Shown piece by piece: positions 26,567 through 35,256 of a stretch of DNA of 64,000 nucleotides (its first letter is position 1; every line of letters starts with the position of its first letter). This DNA is from Corticibacter populi. GTDB lineage: Bacteria; Pseudomonadota; Gammaproteobacteria; Burkholderiales; Burkholderiaceae_C. Both the position numbers and the translations under genes were made by a program. The stretch covers positions 206,718 through 270,717 of the forward strand of contig NZ_SGWR01000004.1 of assembly GCF_004217315.1 (NCBI RefSeq), read 5' to 3'. The notes beneath the pieces were generated by a model, which was given only the letters and a program-made list of their open reading frames with translations, made no database searches and had not been told where the DNA came from.

Positions 26567-27349
26567 ATGCCATCCAACGAAACCCATGCCCAACGCCGTT
26601 TTGGCGGCATGCAGCGCCTTTATGGCGTCGAAGGAGCAGCTCGCATTGCGCAGGCTCGCGTCGCCGTGGTGGGCATTGGCGGTGTTGGATCCTGGGTGGC
26701 CGAGGCATTGGCGCGCAGTGGCATTGGCGCGTTGACGCTGGTCGATCTGGACAATGTGGCCGAGTCGAACATCAACCGTCAGATCCATGCCCATACCGAG
26801 AGCATCGGCATGCCCAAGGTGCTGGCCATGCAGCAGCGCATTGCTCTGATCCATCCCGGTTGCGAGGTTCAGGGCATAGAGGATTTTGTCGAGGAAGACA
26901 ATGTGCAGCACTTGCTGGGCGGCGATGGGATTGATGCGGTTGTTGATGCCTGCGACCAAGTACGCGCCAAGGCCGCCATTGCTAGCGCCATGGTGGCGCT
27001 GAAGCGACCCTTCATCACCGTGGGCGCGGCAGGCGGCCGCACCCACGCCGAGCAGGTGGAGGTACAGGACCTCGGCCTGCTCTCCCATGACCCTTTGCTG
27101 GCGCAACTGCGCTACCGCCTGCGCCGCTACCATGGCTTTCCAAGCCAGGGCGCACGCATGCATGTGCCCTGCGTCTTTAGCAGGGAGGCCGTGCGCCAGG
27201 CCGATGCCAGTTGCGCCGCCACCCAGCAGGAGGGCAGCCTGAACTGCGCGGGCTACGGCTCATCGGTGGCCGTGACCGCCACCTTTGGCATGGTTGCCGC
27301 CGGCTGGATTCTGAATCGCTTGGCACTGGCGCCAGAGCCGCGCCGATAA
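26567..27349 (+). CDS. tcdA: tRNA threonylcarbamoyladenosine dehydratase
   Basis: E1-like (ThiF/MoeB fold) cytoplasmic enzyme that uses ATP to cyclise t6A to ct6A at position 37 of ANN-decoding tRNAs. The protein is 260 residues. The nucleotide-binding motif VGIGGVGSWVAEALARSG and the LVDLDNVAESNINRQ stretch are intact. A cysteine-bearing loop VPCVFSREAV and the C-terminal LNCAGYGSSVAVTATFGMVAA match TcdA/CsdL. It stands between the cpoB terminator and tRNA-Lys; lysine tRNA is one of the t6A-modified tRNAs, though the linkage may be chance. Confidence 0.93.
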   Translation: MPSNETHAQRRFGGMQRLYGVEGAARIAQARVAVVGIGGVGSWVAEALARSGIGALTLVDLDNVAESNINRQIHAHTESIGMPKVLAMQQRIALIHPGCEVQGIEDFVEEDNVQHLLGGDGIDAVVDACDQVRAKAAIASAMVALKRPFITVGAAGGRTHAEQVEVQDLGLLSHDPLLAQLRYRLRRYHGFPSQGARMHVPCVFSREAVRQADASCAATQQEGSLNCAGYGSSVAVTATFGMVAAGWILNRLALAPEPRR

Positions 27350-27354
27350 GCTGC

Positions 27355-27360
27355 TATAAT
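27355..27360 (+). promoter_or_regulatory. -10 box of tRNA-Lys gene
   Basis: A perfect TATAAT lies 43 bp before the mature 5' end of tRNA-Lys, followed by GCGCGGC, a G+C-rich discriminator typical of stable-RNA promoters. No good -35 hexamer is present at 16-18 bp; TTGGCA at 27320 is too far. Confidence 0.6.
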
Positions 27361-27403
27361 GCGCGGCTTCACGCAATTCTGATCATTGAGTTGCGGCAGC
27401 GTC

Positions 27404-27479
27404 GGGTCTTTAGCTCAGCTGGTAGAGCAGCGGACTTTTAATCCGTTGGTCGCGGGTTCGAATCCCGCAGGACCCACCA
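27404..27479 (+). tRNA. tRNA-Lys (TTT anticodon)
   Basis: A full cloverleaf can be drawn. Acceptor stem GGGTCTT pairs with AGGACCC (one G-T pair), the D arm contains AGCTCAGCTGGTAGAGC, and the anticodon arm CGGAC-TTTTAAT-CCG has anticodon TTT. The T arm is CGGGTTCGAATCCCG and CCA is encoded. It marks the left edge of a lower-G+C region with transposase remnants, and tRNA genes are common island insertion sites. Confidence 0.97.
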
Positions 27480-27497
27480 AAGAACAGTAGTAAAATC

Positions 27498-27532
27498 AAA
27501 CACTTGACGTGAAAGCGTTGAGTGTTTTTTTG
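27498..27532 (+). terminator. Terminator after tRNA-Lys
   Basis: AACACT...ACG and CGT...AGTGTT form an interrupted stem around the loop TGAAAG and are followed by seven T. It lies about 20 bp after the CCA end. Confidence 0.75.
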
Positions 27533-27719
27533 CGACCCGCTCCATGTAGCCGCTGTGTAGCCGACGGAAAGCAGAATCTCCACGAAACCTGTATCCCAAG
27601 AGCAAGGTTGCGCGGTAACGGTTTCTCTATACAGCAGGACCCAGCCAGCGCTCACCTGCCGGGATTTCATGCGGTGGGTTGCCGCACGCAGCGTTCGGCA
27701 TCATCTATCGCCATCGATG

Positions 27720-27910
27720 CAGGCGGTGCGCTGCAGAGCGCCTGCATCGAGCGCTTCATCAGCAAGCTTCGACAGGAGTGTTTGGACGGACAATCGTTCG
27801 AAACATTGGTACAGACACATCAGGAGATCGCCCAAAGGCAGCACGATTTCAACGATGTGCGTCCCCACAGTTCACTGTGGCACACCCCGCGCGCGAGCTT
27901 CGCCTCCTGA
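27720..27910 (+). pseudogene. IS3-family transposase remnant (C-terminal end)
   Basis: The last 60 or so codons of an IS3-type integrase-fold transposase. It reads ACIERFISKLRQECLDGQ and ends HDFNDVRPHSSLWHTP, equivalent to ESFNGRLRQECL and DYNESRPHSALGWATP in the element at 36.3 kb. The rest of the catalytic core (the two upstream Asp residues) is missing and the frame upstream does not continue the homology. It lies 240 bp from tRNA-Lys at the edge of the putative island. The remaining 27533-27719 and 27911-28006 hold nothing recognisable except a 10-nt copy of the tRNA 3' end at 27634. Confidence 0.8.
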
Positions 27911-28006
27911 CATCGCCTGCGCTGGTGATGTCAGAAGGTCTAGAAAACCTTGGGTTCGCTATCTCACCACTGGTATGGTTGAAGCCGTCAAGTCAAAAGA
28001 TCCTGC

Positions 28007-28693
28007 TCAAAACCCCGGACGATTCACAATGCTGCGCCGCTTCTCGAGGTGGCCGAGAAAAATCACCAGCGGCCACAACAGCGTCAAATAGATCGCTGCA
28101 GCCAACACGATGGGCGTGGGGTTGTAGAGCATCGACTGTGCGGTACGCGCCGCATAGAGCATGTCTGGGACCGAGACAACGCTCGCGAGCGTGGTGAGCT
28201 TGACGACCTCGATCATGTTGCTCACCAGATCGGGGAACACGTTGCGCAAGGCCTGAGGAATTTCCACCCAGATCAGGCTCTGCAGGCGGCTCATCCCTGT
28301 GGATCGGGCTGCTTCCCGCTGACCGGGCGCAACGCTCTCGAGACCGGCGCGAAAAATCTCACCGAAGTAACTCGAGTTGTTGAGCATGAAGCCGACGGCA
28401 ACGCAGCCAAGCGGCGACAGCTCAACGCCCAGGTAAGGCAGGCCGGTGTAGAGAAAGATCAACAGCACCAGCGGCGGGAATGCCCGGAAAAAATCGATGT
28501 AAACCACCAGCACACCGCGTACCAAGCGACTTTTGGAGACGAAGCCGGCCACAGCAAGCAGCAAGCCACTTGCCAGGCCAAGTGGAATCACCCACAGTGA
28601 CAGCGCCAGCGTGGTCCACAGGCCGTTGATGACATACGGCGTAACTTCTTTAAGCACGTCGATGTTGAAGAACGTTTGAATGATGTTGTTCAT
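28007..28693 (-). CDS. Polar amino-acid ABC transporter permease (second)
   Basis: Inner-membrane permease of the HisM/GlnP family, 228 residues with about five hydrophobic segments. The N-terminal YVINGLWTTLALSLWVIPLGL and the EAA loop (AGLESVAPGQREAARSTGMS, then PQALRNVFPDLVSNMIEVVK) are typical. It is the last gene of an eight-gene operon and lies 18 bp after its partner permease. Together they would form the membrane channel for the amino acid or related compound bound by the product at 30.2 kb. Confidence 0.92.
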   Translation of the reverse strand: MNNIIQTFFNIDVLKEVTPYVINGLWTTLALSLWVIPLGLASGLLLAVAGFVSKSRLVRGVLVVYIDFFRAFPPLVLLIFLYTGLPYLGVELSPLGCVAVGFMLNNSSYFGEIFRAGLESVAPGQREAARSTGMSRLQSLIWVEIPQALRNVFPDLVSNMIEVVKLTTLASVVSVPDMLYAARTAQSMLYNPTPIVLAAAIYLTLLWPLVIFLGHLEKRRSIVNRPGF

Positions 28694-28711
28694 GGTGCCC
28701 GTTCTTCAGCT

Positions 28712-29392
28712 TCAGTGCATACCTGCGCCATGGCGGCGTTCGATGTATCGGCCCGCGATTACCACGGGAAGAAAAATCATGAGATAACCGAGGGCTCCCA
28801 GCATCAGCGGTGTTGGGTTGCCGGCGAAGCTCGTGGCGGAGGTCGCTTCGTTCAGAATCTCATTCAGGGCTGCCACCGAACCGTAGGCTGTGCCCTTGGT
28901 GATGGCGATCACACGATTGGTCAGCGGAGCAACCATCAGGCGGCAGGCCTGAGGCAATGTGACGTAAAGCATCGTCTGCGTGTGTGACAGGCCTGTCGAG
29001 CGCGCCGCTTCTTGAATGCCAGGAGGCTGCGCCTGGATGCCAGCCCAGTAGACTTCCTCCGAGAACGCTGCCAGCACCAGAGTCAAGGCCAGCCAGGTTG
29101 CCACGAACGCACTCATCGAGATGCCAACAAACGGCATCGCATAGTAGAAAAGAATGATCAATACCAAGGGCGGTAGCGCCCGCAGAATGTCTACCGACAT
29201 TCTGATCGCCAGGCGCAATGTGCGCGAGGGAAAGGTCCGCAGATAAGCCAGCAGCAGACCCAGAGCAAGCCCGGCAACGACGATGGCCGCCCCTAGCTCA
29301 ATGGTGACCATGGCGCCGCGCAGGATTTGCGGCAGATACTGGCGCGCAACGTCCGCGTTGAAGAATGTGAAAACGAGTTGATCAAGTTGCAT
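28712..29392 (-). CDS. Polar amino-acid ABC transporter permease (first)
   Basis: Inner-membrane permease of the HisM/GlnP family, 226 residues from the ATG at 29392; a longer in-frame extension reads back through the ATPase gene and is rejected. Hydrophobic helices and the family loop are clear (EEVYWAGIQAQPPGIQEAARSTGLS, then PQACRLMVAPLTNRVIAITK). It lies 19 bp after the ATPase gene and 18 bp before the second permease in the same operon. Confidence 0.92.
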   Translation of the reverse strand: MQLDQLVFTFFNADVARQYLPQILRGAMVTIELGAAIVVAGLALGLLLAYLRTFPSRTLRLAIRMSVDILRALPPLVLIILFYYAMPFVGISMSAFVATWLALTLVLAAFSEEVYWAGIQAQPPGIQEAARSTGLSHTQTMLYVTLPQACRLMVAPLTNRVIAITKGTAYGSVAALNEILNEATSATSFAGNPTPLMLGALGYLMIFLPVVIAGRYIERRHGAGMH

Positions 29393-29411
29393 GAGCAGGC
29401 CTCGCCGGGGT

Positions 29412-30170
29412 TTAGATACGGCGTTCGCCGATGCCCCCGACAAACGCCGCTGTGCGCGCTTGTGCCGGACTGCCAAAAACCTGGTCTGGATGGCCTTGCT
29501 CGACGATGACGCCATCTTCCATGAACACCACATGGTCAGAGGCCGCCTTCGCAAAGCCCATCTCATGCGTCACGACCACCATCGTCATCCCATCGTTGCG
29601 CAGCTCTCGCATGACTTCCAACACGCCCCCCACCATCTCCGGATCTAGCGCACTGGTCGGTTCATCAAAAAGTACCAAGGCCGGTCGCATCGCTATGGAG
29701 CGCGCGATGCCCACGCGCTGCTGCTGCCCGCCCGAGAGCTGCGCGGGGCGCGCATCGGCCTTGTGCTCCATCCCGACTTTTCTAAGCGCATCGATGGCGA
29801 CTTTTTCGGCTTGGGCGCGCGGCATCTTCTTCACCTTGGTGAGCGCAAGGGCAACGTTACTCAGCACCGTCAAGTGTGGATAAAGGTTGAATGCTTGGAA
29901 CACCATGCCCACCCGCTCACGCAGTTTGTTGAGATTCGAGCGTGGGTCATAGATGTCCTTGCCCTCAACAAGAACCTGACCGCTGCTCGCATTCTCCATG
30001 CGATTGCAGCAGCGCAGCAGCGTGCTCTTGCCGGAGCCGGAAGGACCGATGATGGACACCAGCTGGCCGGCTCGCACGTCCATGTCAATCCCTTTCAGAA
30101 CGACATTAGACCCATAGTGCTTGAAGAGCTGGCGCACTTGCAGCAGCGAAGAAGAGGAAGTTGCGGACAT
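29412..30170 (-). CDS. Polar amino-acid ABC transporter ATPase (GlnQ-like)
   Basis: Cytoplasmic ATPase of a polar amino-acid importer, 252 residues, usual for GlnQ/HisP. Walker A is GPSGSGKST, the Q loop is [19 protein letters not shown], the signature is [15 protein letters not shown] and Walker B is [14 protein letters not shown]. The switch histidine lies in [10 protein letters not shown]. It sits between the binding protein (38 bp upstream) and the two permeases in the putative hydantoin/D-amino-acid operon. Confidence 0.94.
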   Translation of the reverse strand: MSATSSSSLLQVRQLFKHYGSNVVLKGIDMDVRAGQLVSIIGPSGSGKSTLLRCCNRMENASSGQVLVEGKDIYDPRSNLNKLRERVGMVFQAFNLYPHLTVLSNVALALTKVKKMPRAQAEKVAIDALRKVGMEHKADARPAQLSGGQQQRVGIARSIAMRPALVLFDEPTSALDPEMVGGVLEVMRELRNDGMTMVVVTHEMGFAKAASDHVVFMEDGVIVEQGHPDQVFGSPAQARTAAFVGGIGERRI

Positions 30171-30208
30171 CGGTTCGGGCAGTGAATATCTGGGGCTACA
30201 GGGCGCGA

Positions 30209-31048
30209 TTAGTTGCAGTTCAGCTCGACGGGCGTTGCGTCATAGCCGTTGAGGCCTTCGACGCCATGGCCAGGCGGGGAGACCATGGTGGCGGAGTTGG
30301 GCAAAGGCTCGGAGTTAAACCATTTGGTGTAGAGCGCAGCCAGGGAACCATCTTTCTTCATGCACTTGAGCACCATGCTGACTTGGTCGCGACCGGCCTT
30401 ATCGTCCAGGCGAAAAGGAATCGACCAGACCGAGCCTGTTTCAATGACAGCGGTCGATTTGATCGAGCCGTTGCTCTTGATCGCCCAGGCCGATGGCGTC
30501 AGCCCTGCCAGGTTGCCGTCAGCGCGTCCGGAGATCACAGCCTGTACGGCATCCGCATTGGTGCCATACACGGCAATTTCGTAGCCATACTGCTCTTGGT
30601 GGGCACGCGCCCACTCTTCCGGGCCGGAGCCCTTGTTGACTGCCAGCGTCTTGCCTCTGAAGTCTTCGAGAGAGTTCAGATCGTTCCGACTCTTCTTCAC
30701 CACAATGGTGAAATTGTTGTTCATGTAGCCTTCGGTCAGAAGGACGGTCTTGGCGCGCTCGGCAGAAACTGTTGTTGGCGCCATCAGAAAATCGAACTTG
30801 CCTGCATTCAGCGCAGGAATCAGGGCGGAGTACTGTGCACCTTCAATCTCCAGGGGACGGCCGAGGCGTCTGGCGATTTCCTCGCCGAGCTCGACGTTAA
30901 AGCCCTGGTAACCACCACTGAGCTTGGGAAACGCATGCGGAGGGAAGTTCGGATCAATGCCGGTGCGCAGTGGCGTTTGGGCCATTGCGCTACCAATCAG
31001 GCAAGCCAGTGTGATAGGTGCAACAAAGAATCGAGTCAGGCGAGACAT
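30209..31048 (-). CDS. Amino-acid ABC transporter substrate-binding protein
   Basis: Periplasmic binding protein of family 3 (SBP_bac_3), 279 residues, with a signal peptide ending IGSAMAQ. The family N-terminus [20 protein letters not shown] is followed by [15 protein letters not shown] and later [11 protein letters not shown]. The family usually binds polar amino acids or opines. Co-transcription with hydantoinase genes suggests a ligand such as a D-amino acid, N-carbamoyl amino acid or hydantoin; that is inference. It is the fifth gene of the operon, 12 bp after the racemase. Confidence 0.92.
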   Translation of the reverse strand: MSRLTRFFVAPITLACLIGSAMAQTPLRTGIDPNFPPHAFPKLSGGYQGFNVELGEEIARRLGRPLEIEGAQYSALIPALNAGKFDFLMAPTTVSAERAKTVLLTEGYMNNNFTIVVKKSRNDLNSLEDFRGKTLAVNKGSGPEEWARAHQEQYGYEIAVYGTNADAVQAVISGRADGNLAGLTPSAWAIKSNGSIKSTAVIETGSVWSIPFRLDDKAGRDQVSMVLKCMKKDGSLAALYTKWFNSEPLPNSATMVSPPGHGVEGLNGYDATPVELNCN

Positions 31049-31060
31049 GGGCTAGTTCCT

Positions 31061-31828
31061 CTAAGCTAGGGTTAAGGGTCTGGGAGGGGGAGAGATGGGC
31101 GCTTCTGCACGCAGATCAGGCCGGAAAACCGCCAGCACGCGTCGCGCAAGTGCGTCGACAGAGTCGGTAATCACCACGTCAAAGGCATCACGGCACGTGT
31201 TCGGCAGCGCGAGTGGCAGCTCGGTACAAGCCAGCACCACGGCACGCGCGTGTTGTTCTGCCAGCGACGCGACAGCACGAGATGCCGGTGCCAATGCCTC
31301 GTTGGTGCGGCTTGCTTTGACCAGCTCGATCGCGCTCACACAGTCTTCAAAAGACTGGCTCTGTGGCACCAGAACGTCATAGCCGCGCGCTTTGAGGGCC
31401 GGCTGATAAAGATCCAGCGCCAAAGTTGCCGGAGTGGCAAGTAGGCCAATGGGGCCATCAACGACTCCTTGACTCGCCAAGTCATCAAGCACCGCATCGA
31501 CGATATGCAGAATCGGTACATGGCTGTTGGCGGCCAGCTGCGGGTACCACAGATGCGCGGTGTTGCACGGAATTGCGATGCAATCGGCCCCTGCATCGAC
31601 CAGTAACGCGATCCCTTGCATCATGTCCGGCAAAGGGCTTTTGCCGCCGTGCAGCATGGCGGCGGTGCGATCCGGAATTCTCGGATCACTGCGCAGCAGC
31701 ACAGAAATGTGCTCCTGATCACAACCAGCTGGCGTCATTTCGATCAGCCGTTTGAGAAAGTGCGCGCCAGCCAACGGGCCCATACCTCCTAGTACGCCCA
31801 GACATTGGGGTGCTTGGGCACCGTTCAT
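31061..31828 (-). CDS. Aspartate/glutamate racemase family protein
   Basis: Cofactor-independent two-cysteine racemase, 255 residues. The N-terminus LGVLGGMGPLAGAHFLKRL is typical of the RacD/YgeA group. Both catalytic cysteines are present in AIPCNTAHLW and VLACTELPLAL. It would interconvert L- and D-forms of an amino acid, which fits processing of the D-amino acid produced by the carbamoylase encoded upstream. Its start overlaps the preceding racemase stop as ATGA. The exact substrate cannot be told from sequence. Confidence 0.88.
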   Translation of the reverse strand: MNGAQAPQCLGVLGGMGPLAGAHFLKRLIEMTPAGCDQEHISVLLRSDPRIPDRTAAMLHGGKSPLPDMMQGIALLVDAGADCIAIPCNTAHLWYPQLAANSHVPILHIVDAVLDDLASQGVVDGPIGLLATPATLALDLYQPALKARGYDVLVPQSQSFEDCVSAIELVKASRTNEALAPASRAVASLAEQHARAVVLACTELPLALPNTCRDAFDVVITDSVDALARRVLAVFRPDLRAEAPISPPPRPLTLA

Positions 31829-32499
31829 GGCTTGGCCTTCCCATTCACGGCATCAATGGCAGCAACAATGGCTGCCGCGCAAGGATCAATCACCGGGACA
31901 TCAAGCGCCGACTCAAGCTGCCCGCGCAATGCGGACATGCCGGCGCAGCCAAGCAATATGGCATCAGCATGCAGCTTGTCGCGCAGTGTCCTGCCGGCAG
32001 CAAGCATGCGCTCGAAGGCCTGTACGTGATCACCGGATGCGGCTACCGAAATATTCAGTGCACGTTCACCCACTACGCGGTGTCCGATGCCTATGCGCTC
32101 CCAGTACGCAAGATGGCGTGGAATCGCAGCATCTGCGACAGCCACCACCCCAACACGCTCTCCCGCCTGCAGGGCGCAGCGCATGCCTGCCTCCCCCATG
32201 CCGATGACGGGGATTGCACACTGGCTGCGGACCGCCTCCAAGCCAGGATCGCTGAAACAGGCGATGACCGCAGCGTCGTACGCACCCAAAAAGTTGCCGA
32301 CAACGCGCGCGCCCACGCGATGCCTTGCGTCTTCAAAATCGGCTTGTGTCACGATCCCCTCGGGTCCATCGCTGCAAGTAACACCGACTATTTCAGCCAT
32401 GCGCTCGGGCATGGCGCAACGCATTGCATGCACCACCGACTGCGTGACGCTCTCGCTGCTGTTTGGGTTGAGCGCCAGGATGCGCGGCACCACATTCAT
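31825..32499 (-). CDS. Hydantoin racemase-like protein (Asp/Glu/hydantoin racemase)
   Basis: Two-cysteine racemase of the hydantoin/allantoin racemase group, 224 residues from the ATG at 32499. The N-terminus PRILALNPNSSESVT is characteristic. The cysteines are in AAVIACFSDPGLEA and ILLGCAGMSAL, matching the Cys76/Cys181 pair of HyuE-type enzymes. It would racemise 5-substituted hydantoins so that both isomers can enter the hydantoinase. It overlaps its neighbours on both sides by four bases. A role as maleate isomerase or allantoin racemase is less likely given the operon. Confidence 0.85.
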   Translation of the reverse strand: MNVVPRILALNPNSSESVTQSVVHAMRCAMPERMAEIVGVTCSDGPEGIVTQADFEDARHRVGARVVGNFLGAYDAAVIACFSDPGLEAVRSQCAIPVIGMGEAGMRCALQAGERVGVVAVADAAIPRHLAYWERIGIGHRVVGERALNISVAASGDHVQAFERMLAAGRTLRDKLHADAILLGCAGMSALRGQLESALDVPVIDPCAAAIVAAIDAVNGKAKP

Positions 32500-33983
32500 T
32501 GCGGACCTCTCACTTCCAGCAGCGCCTTGAGTACTGATCCACGCACATGCGTAGCCGCCGTATTTGCTGCGGATGCGTTTGGCAACTCCGGTTTGCTGCG
32601 CCGCAGAAACTGCCCGGTGCCGCGCTCGACCAGCAATTGCCCATCCTGAACGACTACCCGGCCCCGGTTGATGACCGTGGTCGGCCAGCCCTGCATCGTT
32701 CGCCCTTCGTAGGGCGTATAGCCAGTGTTGTCGTGCAGCATGCTGGCCTTGATCGTGGTGCGGCGTTCTGGATCCCAAATGGCGATGTCGGCATCGGCGC
32801 CTGCCACCAGTTCACCCTTGCGGCCAGACAGGCCATATAACGCGGCGTGGTTGCCTGCCGTCAATGCGACGAATTGATGGATATCCATGCGTCCCGTCAT
32901 CACGCCTTCGCTGAACAGCAATGGCATGCGCAATTCGATGCCTGGAACACCGTTTGCCATCTCTTTGAAGGTGGTGGCATCGCCGTTGGGAAGCTTGCCT
33001 GAAGCGTCGAAGCGGTAGGGGGCGTGGTCGGAGGAATACGTCGCCAGCGTTCCATCGAGCAAGCCGCGCCAGACTTCCTGCTGCGACGCGGCGTCGCGTG
33101 CGGGTGGCGAGCAGCAGAACATGGCGCCCTCCAACCCGGGACGATCCATATCCTTGGCGTCAAGGAACAGGTACTGTGGGCAGCTTTCGGCAAGAACCCG
33201 GGCTCCCAGGCGCTGCGCGCCGCGCAGCAACTGCACCGTCTCGGCTCCGGCAACATGCACGATCATCACCGGTACGTCCAGCAAGCGAGACATCGCGATA
33301 GCGCGATTGGTGGCTTCGCTTTCCGCGATTGGGTCATGCGCCACACCATGGAACTTGGGCGCTGTGTGCCCCTGCTCCAGCAGGCGTTGCGTGATCCAGC
33401 GGATCATGTCGTGATTCTCCGCGTGCAGCATCACCAGAGCTTGCTCGTGCCGCGCCAGTGCCAGAATATCCAGCAGCTGGTAGTCGTCAAGGCGCATCTT
33501 CTCGTAAGTCATATAGACTTTGAGCGAGGTAATGCCATCACGGATGGCCTGCGGCAAATCGGTCTGCATGGTCTCCTCATCTGGATTTGCCACGATGAGA
33601 TGAAAGCCATAGTCGATCACCGCTTTTTCGGCTGCCCGCGCGTGGTAGTCAGCCAGAACTTCCGGGATGCTTGCATTGCGATGTTGCGCCGCGAACGGAA
33701 TGATCGTGGTCGTACCACCAAACGCCGCAGAAACGGTTGCGCTGTAAAAGTCGTCCGCGCACATCATGCCCATCCCGGAGCGCTGCTCGACGTGACAGTG
33801 GCTATCAATGCCGCCTGGCAGTACCCAATGCCCGTTTGCGTCGATTTCGCGTTTTCCTGCGCCAAGCTGAGGTGCAATGCGCGCTATGCGCCCGTCGCAT
33901 ACGCCAACGTCACTCATCTCCACGCGGCCTTGTGTCACGACGCGGCCGCCGCGTATGACCAGATCATATTGGGGGACGTTCAT
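32496..33983 (-). CDS. D-hydantoinase / dihydropyrimidinase
   Basis: Metal-dependent cyclic amidohydrolase that opens 5-substituted hydantoins or dihydropyrimidines to N-carbamoyl amino acids, 495 residues. Binuclear metal ligands are visible: His-x-His in GGIDSHCHVEQ and a carboxylated lysine in ITSLKVYMTYEKM. The later His residues lie in VMLHAENHDM and VMIVHVAGAE, and the Asp in YSSDHAPYRF. Length and motifs fit the D-hydantoinase subfamily. The gene overlaps the carbamoylase upstream and the hydantoin racemase downstream by four bases each. Pyrimidine catabolism alone is less likely, because the neighbour is a D-carbamoylase and not a beta-ureidopropionase. Confidence 0.93.
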   Translation of the reverse strand: MNVPQYDLVIRGGRVVTQGRVEMSDVGVCDGRIARIAPQLGAGKREIDANGHWVLPGGIDSHCHVEQRSGMGMMCADDFYSATVSAAFGGTTTIIPFAAQHRNASIPEVLADYHARAAEKAVIDYGFHLIVANPDEETMQTDLPQAIRDGITSLKVYMTYEKMRLDDYQLLDILALARHEQALVMLHAENHDMIRWITQRLLEQGHTAPKFHGVAHDPIAESEATNRAIAMSRLLDVPVMIVHVAGAETVQLLRGAQRLGARVLAESCPQYLFLDAKDMDRPGLEGAMFCCSPPARDAASQQEVWRGLLDGTLATYSSDHAPYRFDASGKLPNGDATTFKEMANGVPGIELRMPLLFSEGVMTGRMDIHQFVALTAGNHAALYGLSGRKGELVAGADADIAIWDPERRTTIKASMLHDNTGYTPYEGRTMQGWPTTVINRGRVVVQDGQLLVERGTGQFLRRSKPELPNASAANTAATHVRGSVLKALLEVRGPQ

Positions 33984-34927
33984 TTGACCGGTGCTCCAGC
34001 GCCGGTGCGCTCCGTGATCAGCTTGTAATGCTCCGGCCGGCGATGCTTGGCGAAATTGAACACATGTTCACGGAACATCTCACCCAGCGACAGGTCCACG
34101 TTGGCGGTAATTACTTCATCTTCTTCCGATACCGCGCGTGCCACGATCTCGCCTGTAGGAGCGACGATCACCGAACTGCCGATCATGTGATGACCGTCCT
34201 CACTGCCACACTTGGCTGCCGCAGCCACCCAGAGACCGTTTTGATAGGCGTTGGCTTGCAGAGAAATCAAATGCGTGGTCGTGCGAAGATGCACCGGCTC
34301 ATTCCAGTGGATGTTCAAGGACGGAGTGTTGTAGCCCAGCACCACCACCTCAGCGCTTTGCAGTGCCATGACGCGGTAAGTCTCTGGCCAGCGACGGTCA
34401 TTGCACAGGCACATTCCCATGCGCACTTCGGTGTCTCCTAGCGGCACGTTATGCACCCTGAAACCCAAATCACCTACTTCAAAGTACTTCTTCTCCAAAT
34501 GCTGAAATGGTGCCTCGGGCTTATGGTCAGAGTGACCTGGCAAATGGATCTTGCGGTACTTGCCAGCGATGCTGCCATCAGGCCGCACGATCACTGCGGA
34601 GTTGTAGGGCGTGCCTTCTGGCGTGAGCTCGGCATAGCCAAGATAGAACCCCACACCCAAATCGCGCGCGGTATCAAAAAGTGGACTGGTCTCCGTACTG
34701 GGCAGCGTTTGCTCAAAAAAGCGCGCCTGTGCTTCTGCATCTCCCATCCAGTAACGCGGAAAAAATGTTGTCAACGCCAGCTCCGGGAAAACGACAAACT
34801 GCGCGCCCCGATTTTTTCCCTCCTTCAGCATTTCCACCAAACGAGCCACCACCGACGCTCGGGAGTCATCCAGATTTACTGCGCCCATCTGAGCCACAGC
34901 CATCACGAAGCTACGCTTTCCAGTCAT
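33980..34927 (-). CDS. N-carbamoyl-D-amino-acid amidohydrolase
   Basis: Nitrilase-superfamily enzyme that hydrolyses N-carbamoyl-D-amino acids to D-amino acid, CO2 and NH3; 315 residues from the ATG at 34927. The catalytic triad is Glu49 (VVFPELALTTFFPR), Lys126 (GKYRKIHLPGH) and Cys175 (CNDRRWPE). These segments are nearly identical to Agrobacterium D-carbamoylase, as are FQHLEKKYFEVGDLGF and HVFNFAKHRRPEHYKLI. It is the first gene of the eight-gene operon and overlaps the hydantoinase. A TTG 18 bp further up would add six residues. Confidence 0.93.
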   Translation of the reverse strand: MTGKRSFVMAVAQMGAVNLDDSRASVVARLVEMLKEGKNRGAQFVVFPELALTTFFPRYWMGDAEAQARFFEQTLPSTETSPLFDTARDLGVGFYLGYAELTPEGTPYNSAVIVRPDGSIAGKYRKIHLPGHSDHKPEAPFQHLEKKYFEVGDLGFRVHNVPLGDTEVRMGMCLCNDRRWPETYRVMALQSAEVVVLGYNTPSLNIHWNEPVHLRTTTHLISLQANAYQNGLWVAAAAKCGSEDGHHMIGSSVIVAPTGEIVARAVSEEDEVITANVDLSLGEMFREHVFNFAKHRRPEHYKLITERTGAGAPVK

Positions 34928-35256
34928 CTCATGTTTCCATATCAATTAGGGGTGCAGGAATGATTGCGCAACAGGACAGAAAAATCGATAACGCTTTTAT
35001 TCCCAGCTATTGCCGTTTTGTTAACACCTGCAGTGGATGCACTGAATCCGAACATTTTTCGCACCAAACAAGGGCATTTATGGTCTCCATGCACGTCAGA
35101 TGGCACCGAAGTTGTGCTCAGTCAAGGATGGGATATCTCCATGGCCGGACTATGCGAAGCATCGCCCGCGAATCTAAGAGCCTGTTCAAAGGCGTGGATG
35201 TCGGAGACACTCTTGCCTTGCCACCGTTATGCGCGAGTTGGAGTTAGAGTCACTGC
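34928..35256. promoter_or_regulatory. Divergent promoter region, hydantoin operon and LysR gene
   Basis: 329 bp between the first operon gene and the divergent LysR regulator, AT-rich near the operon side (34975-35040). LysR regulators usually bind such shared regions at T-N11-A sites, but no single convincing one was picked out. At 35175-35192 the sequence TAAGAGCCTGTTCAAAGG matches the end of the interspersed repeats seen elsewhere in the window. A small open frame across this gap looks spurious. Confidence 0.5.

Noticed and set aside
27410-27670. Minus-strand open frame ending in GIRTRDQRIKSPLLYQLS
   Set aside because: This peptide is simply the antisense translation of the tRNA-Lys gene, a well-known spurious call, and the frame has no other support.
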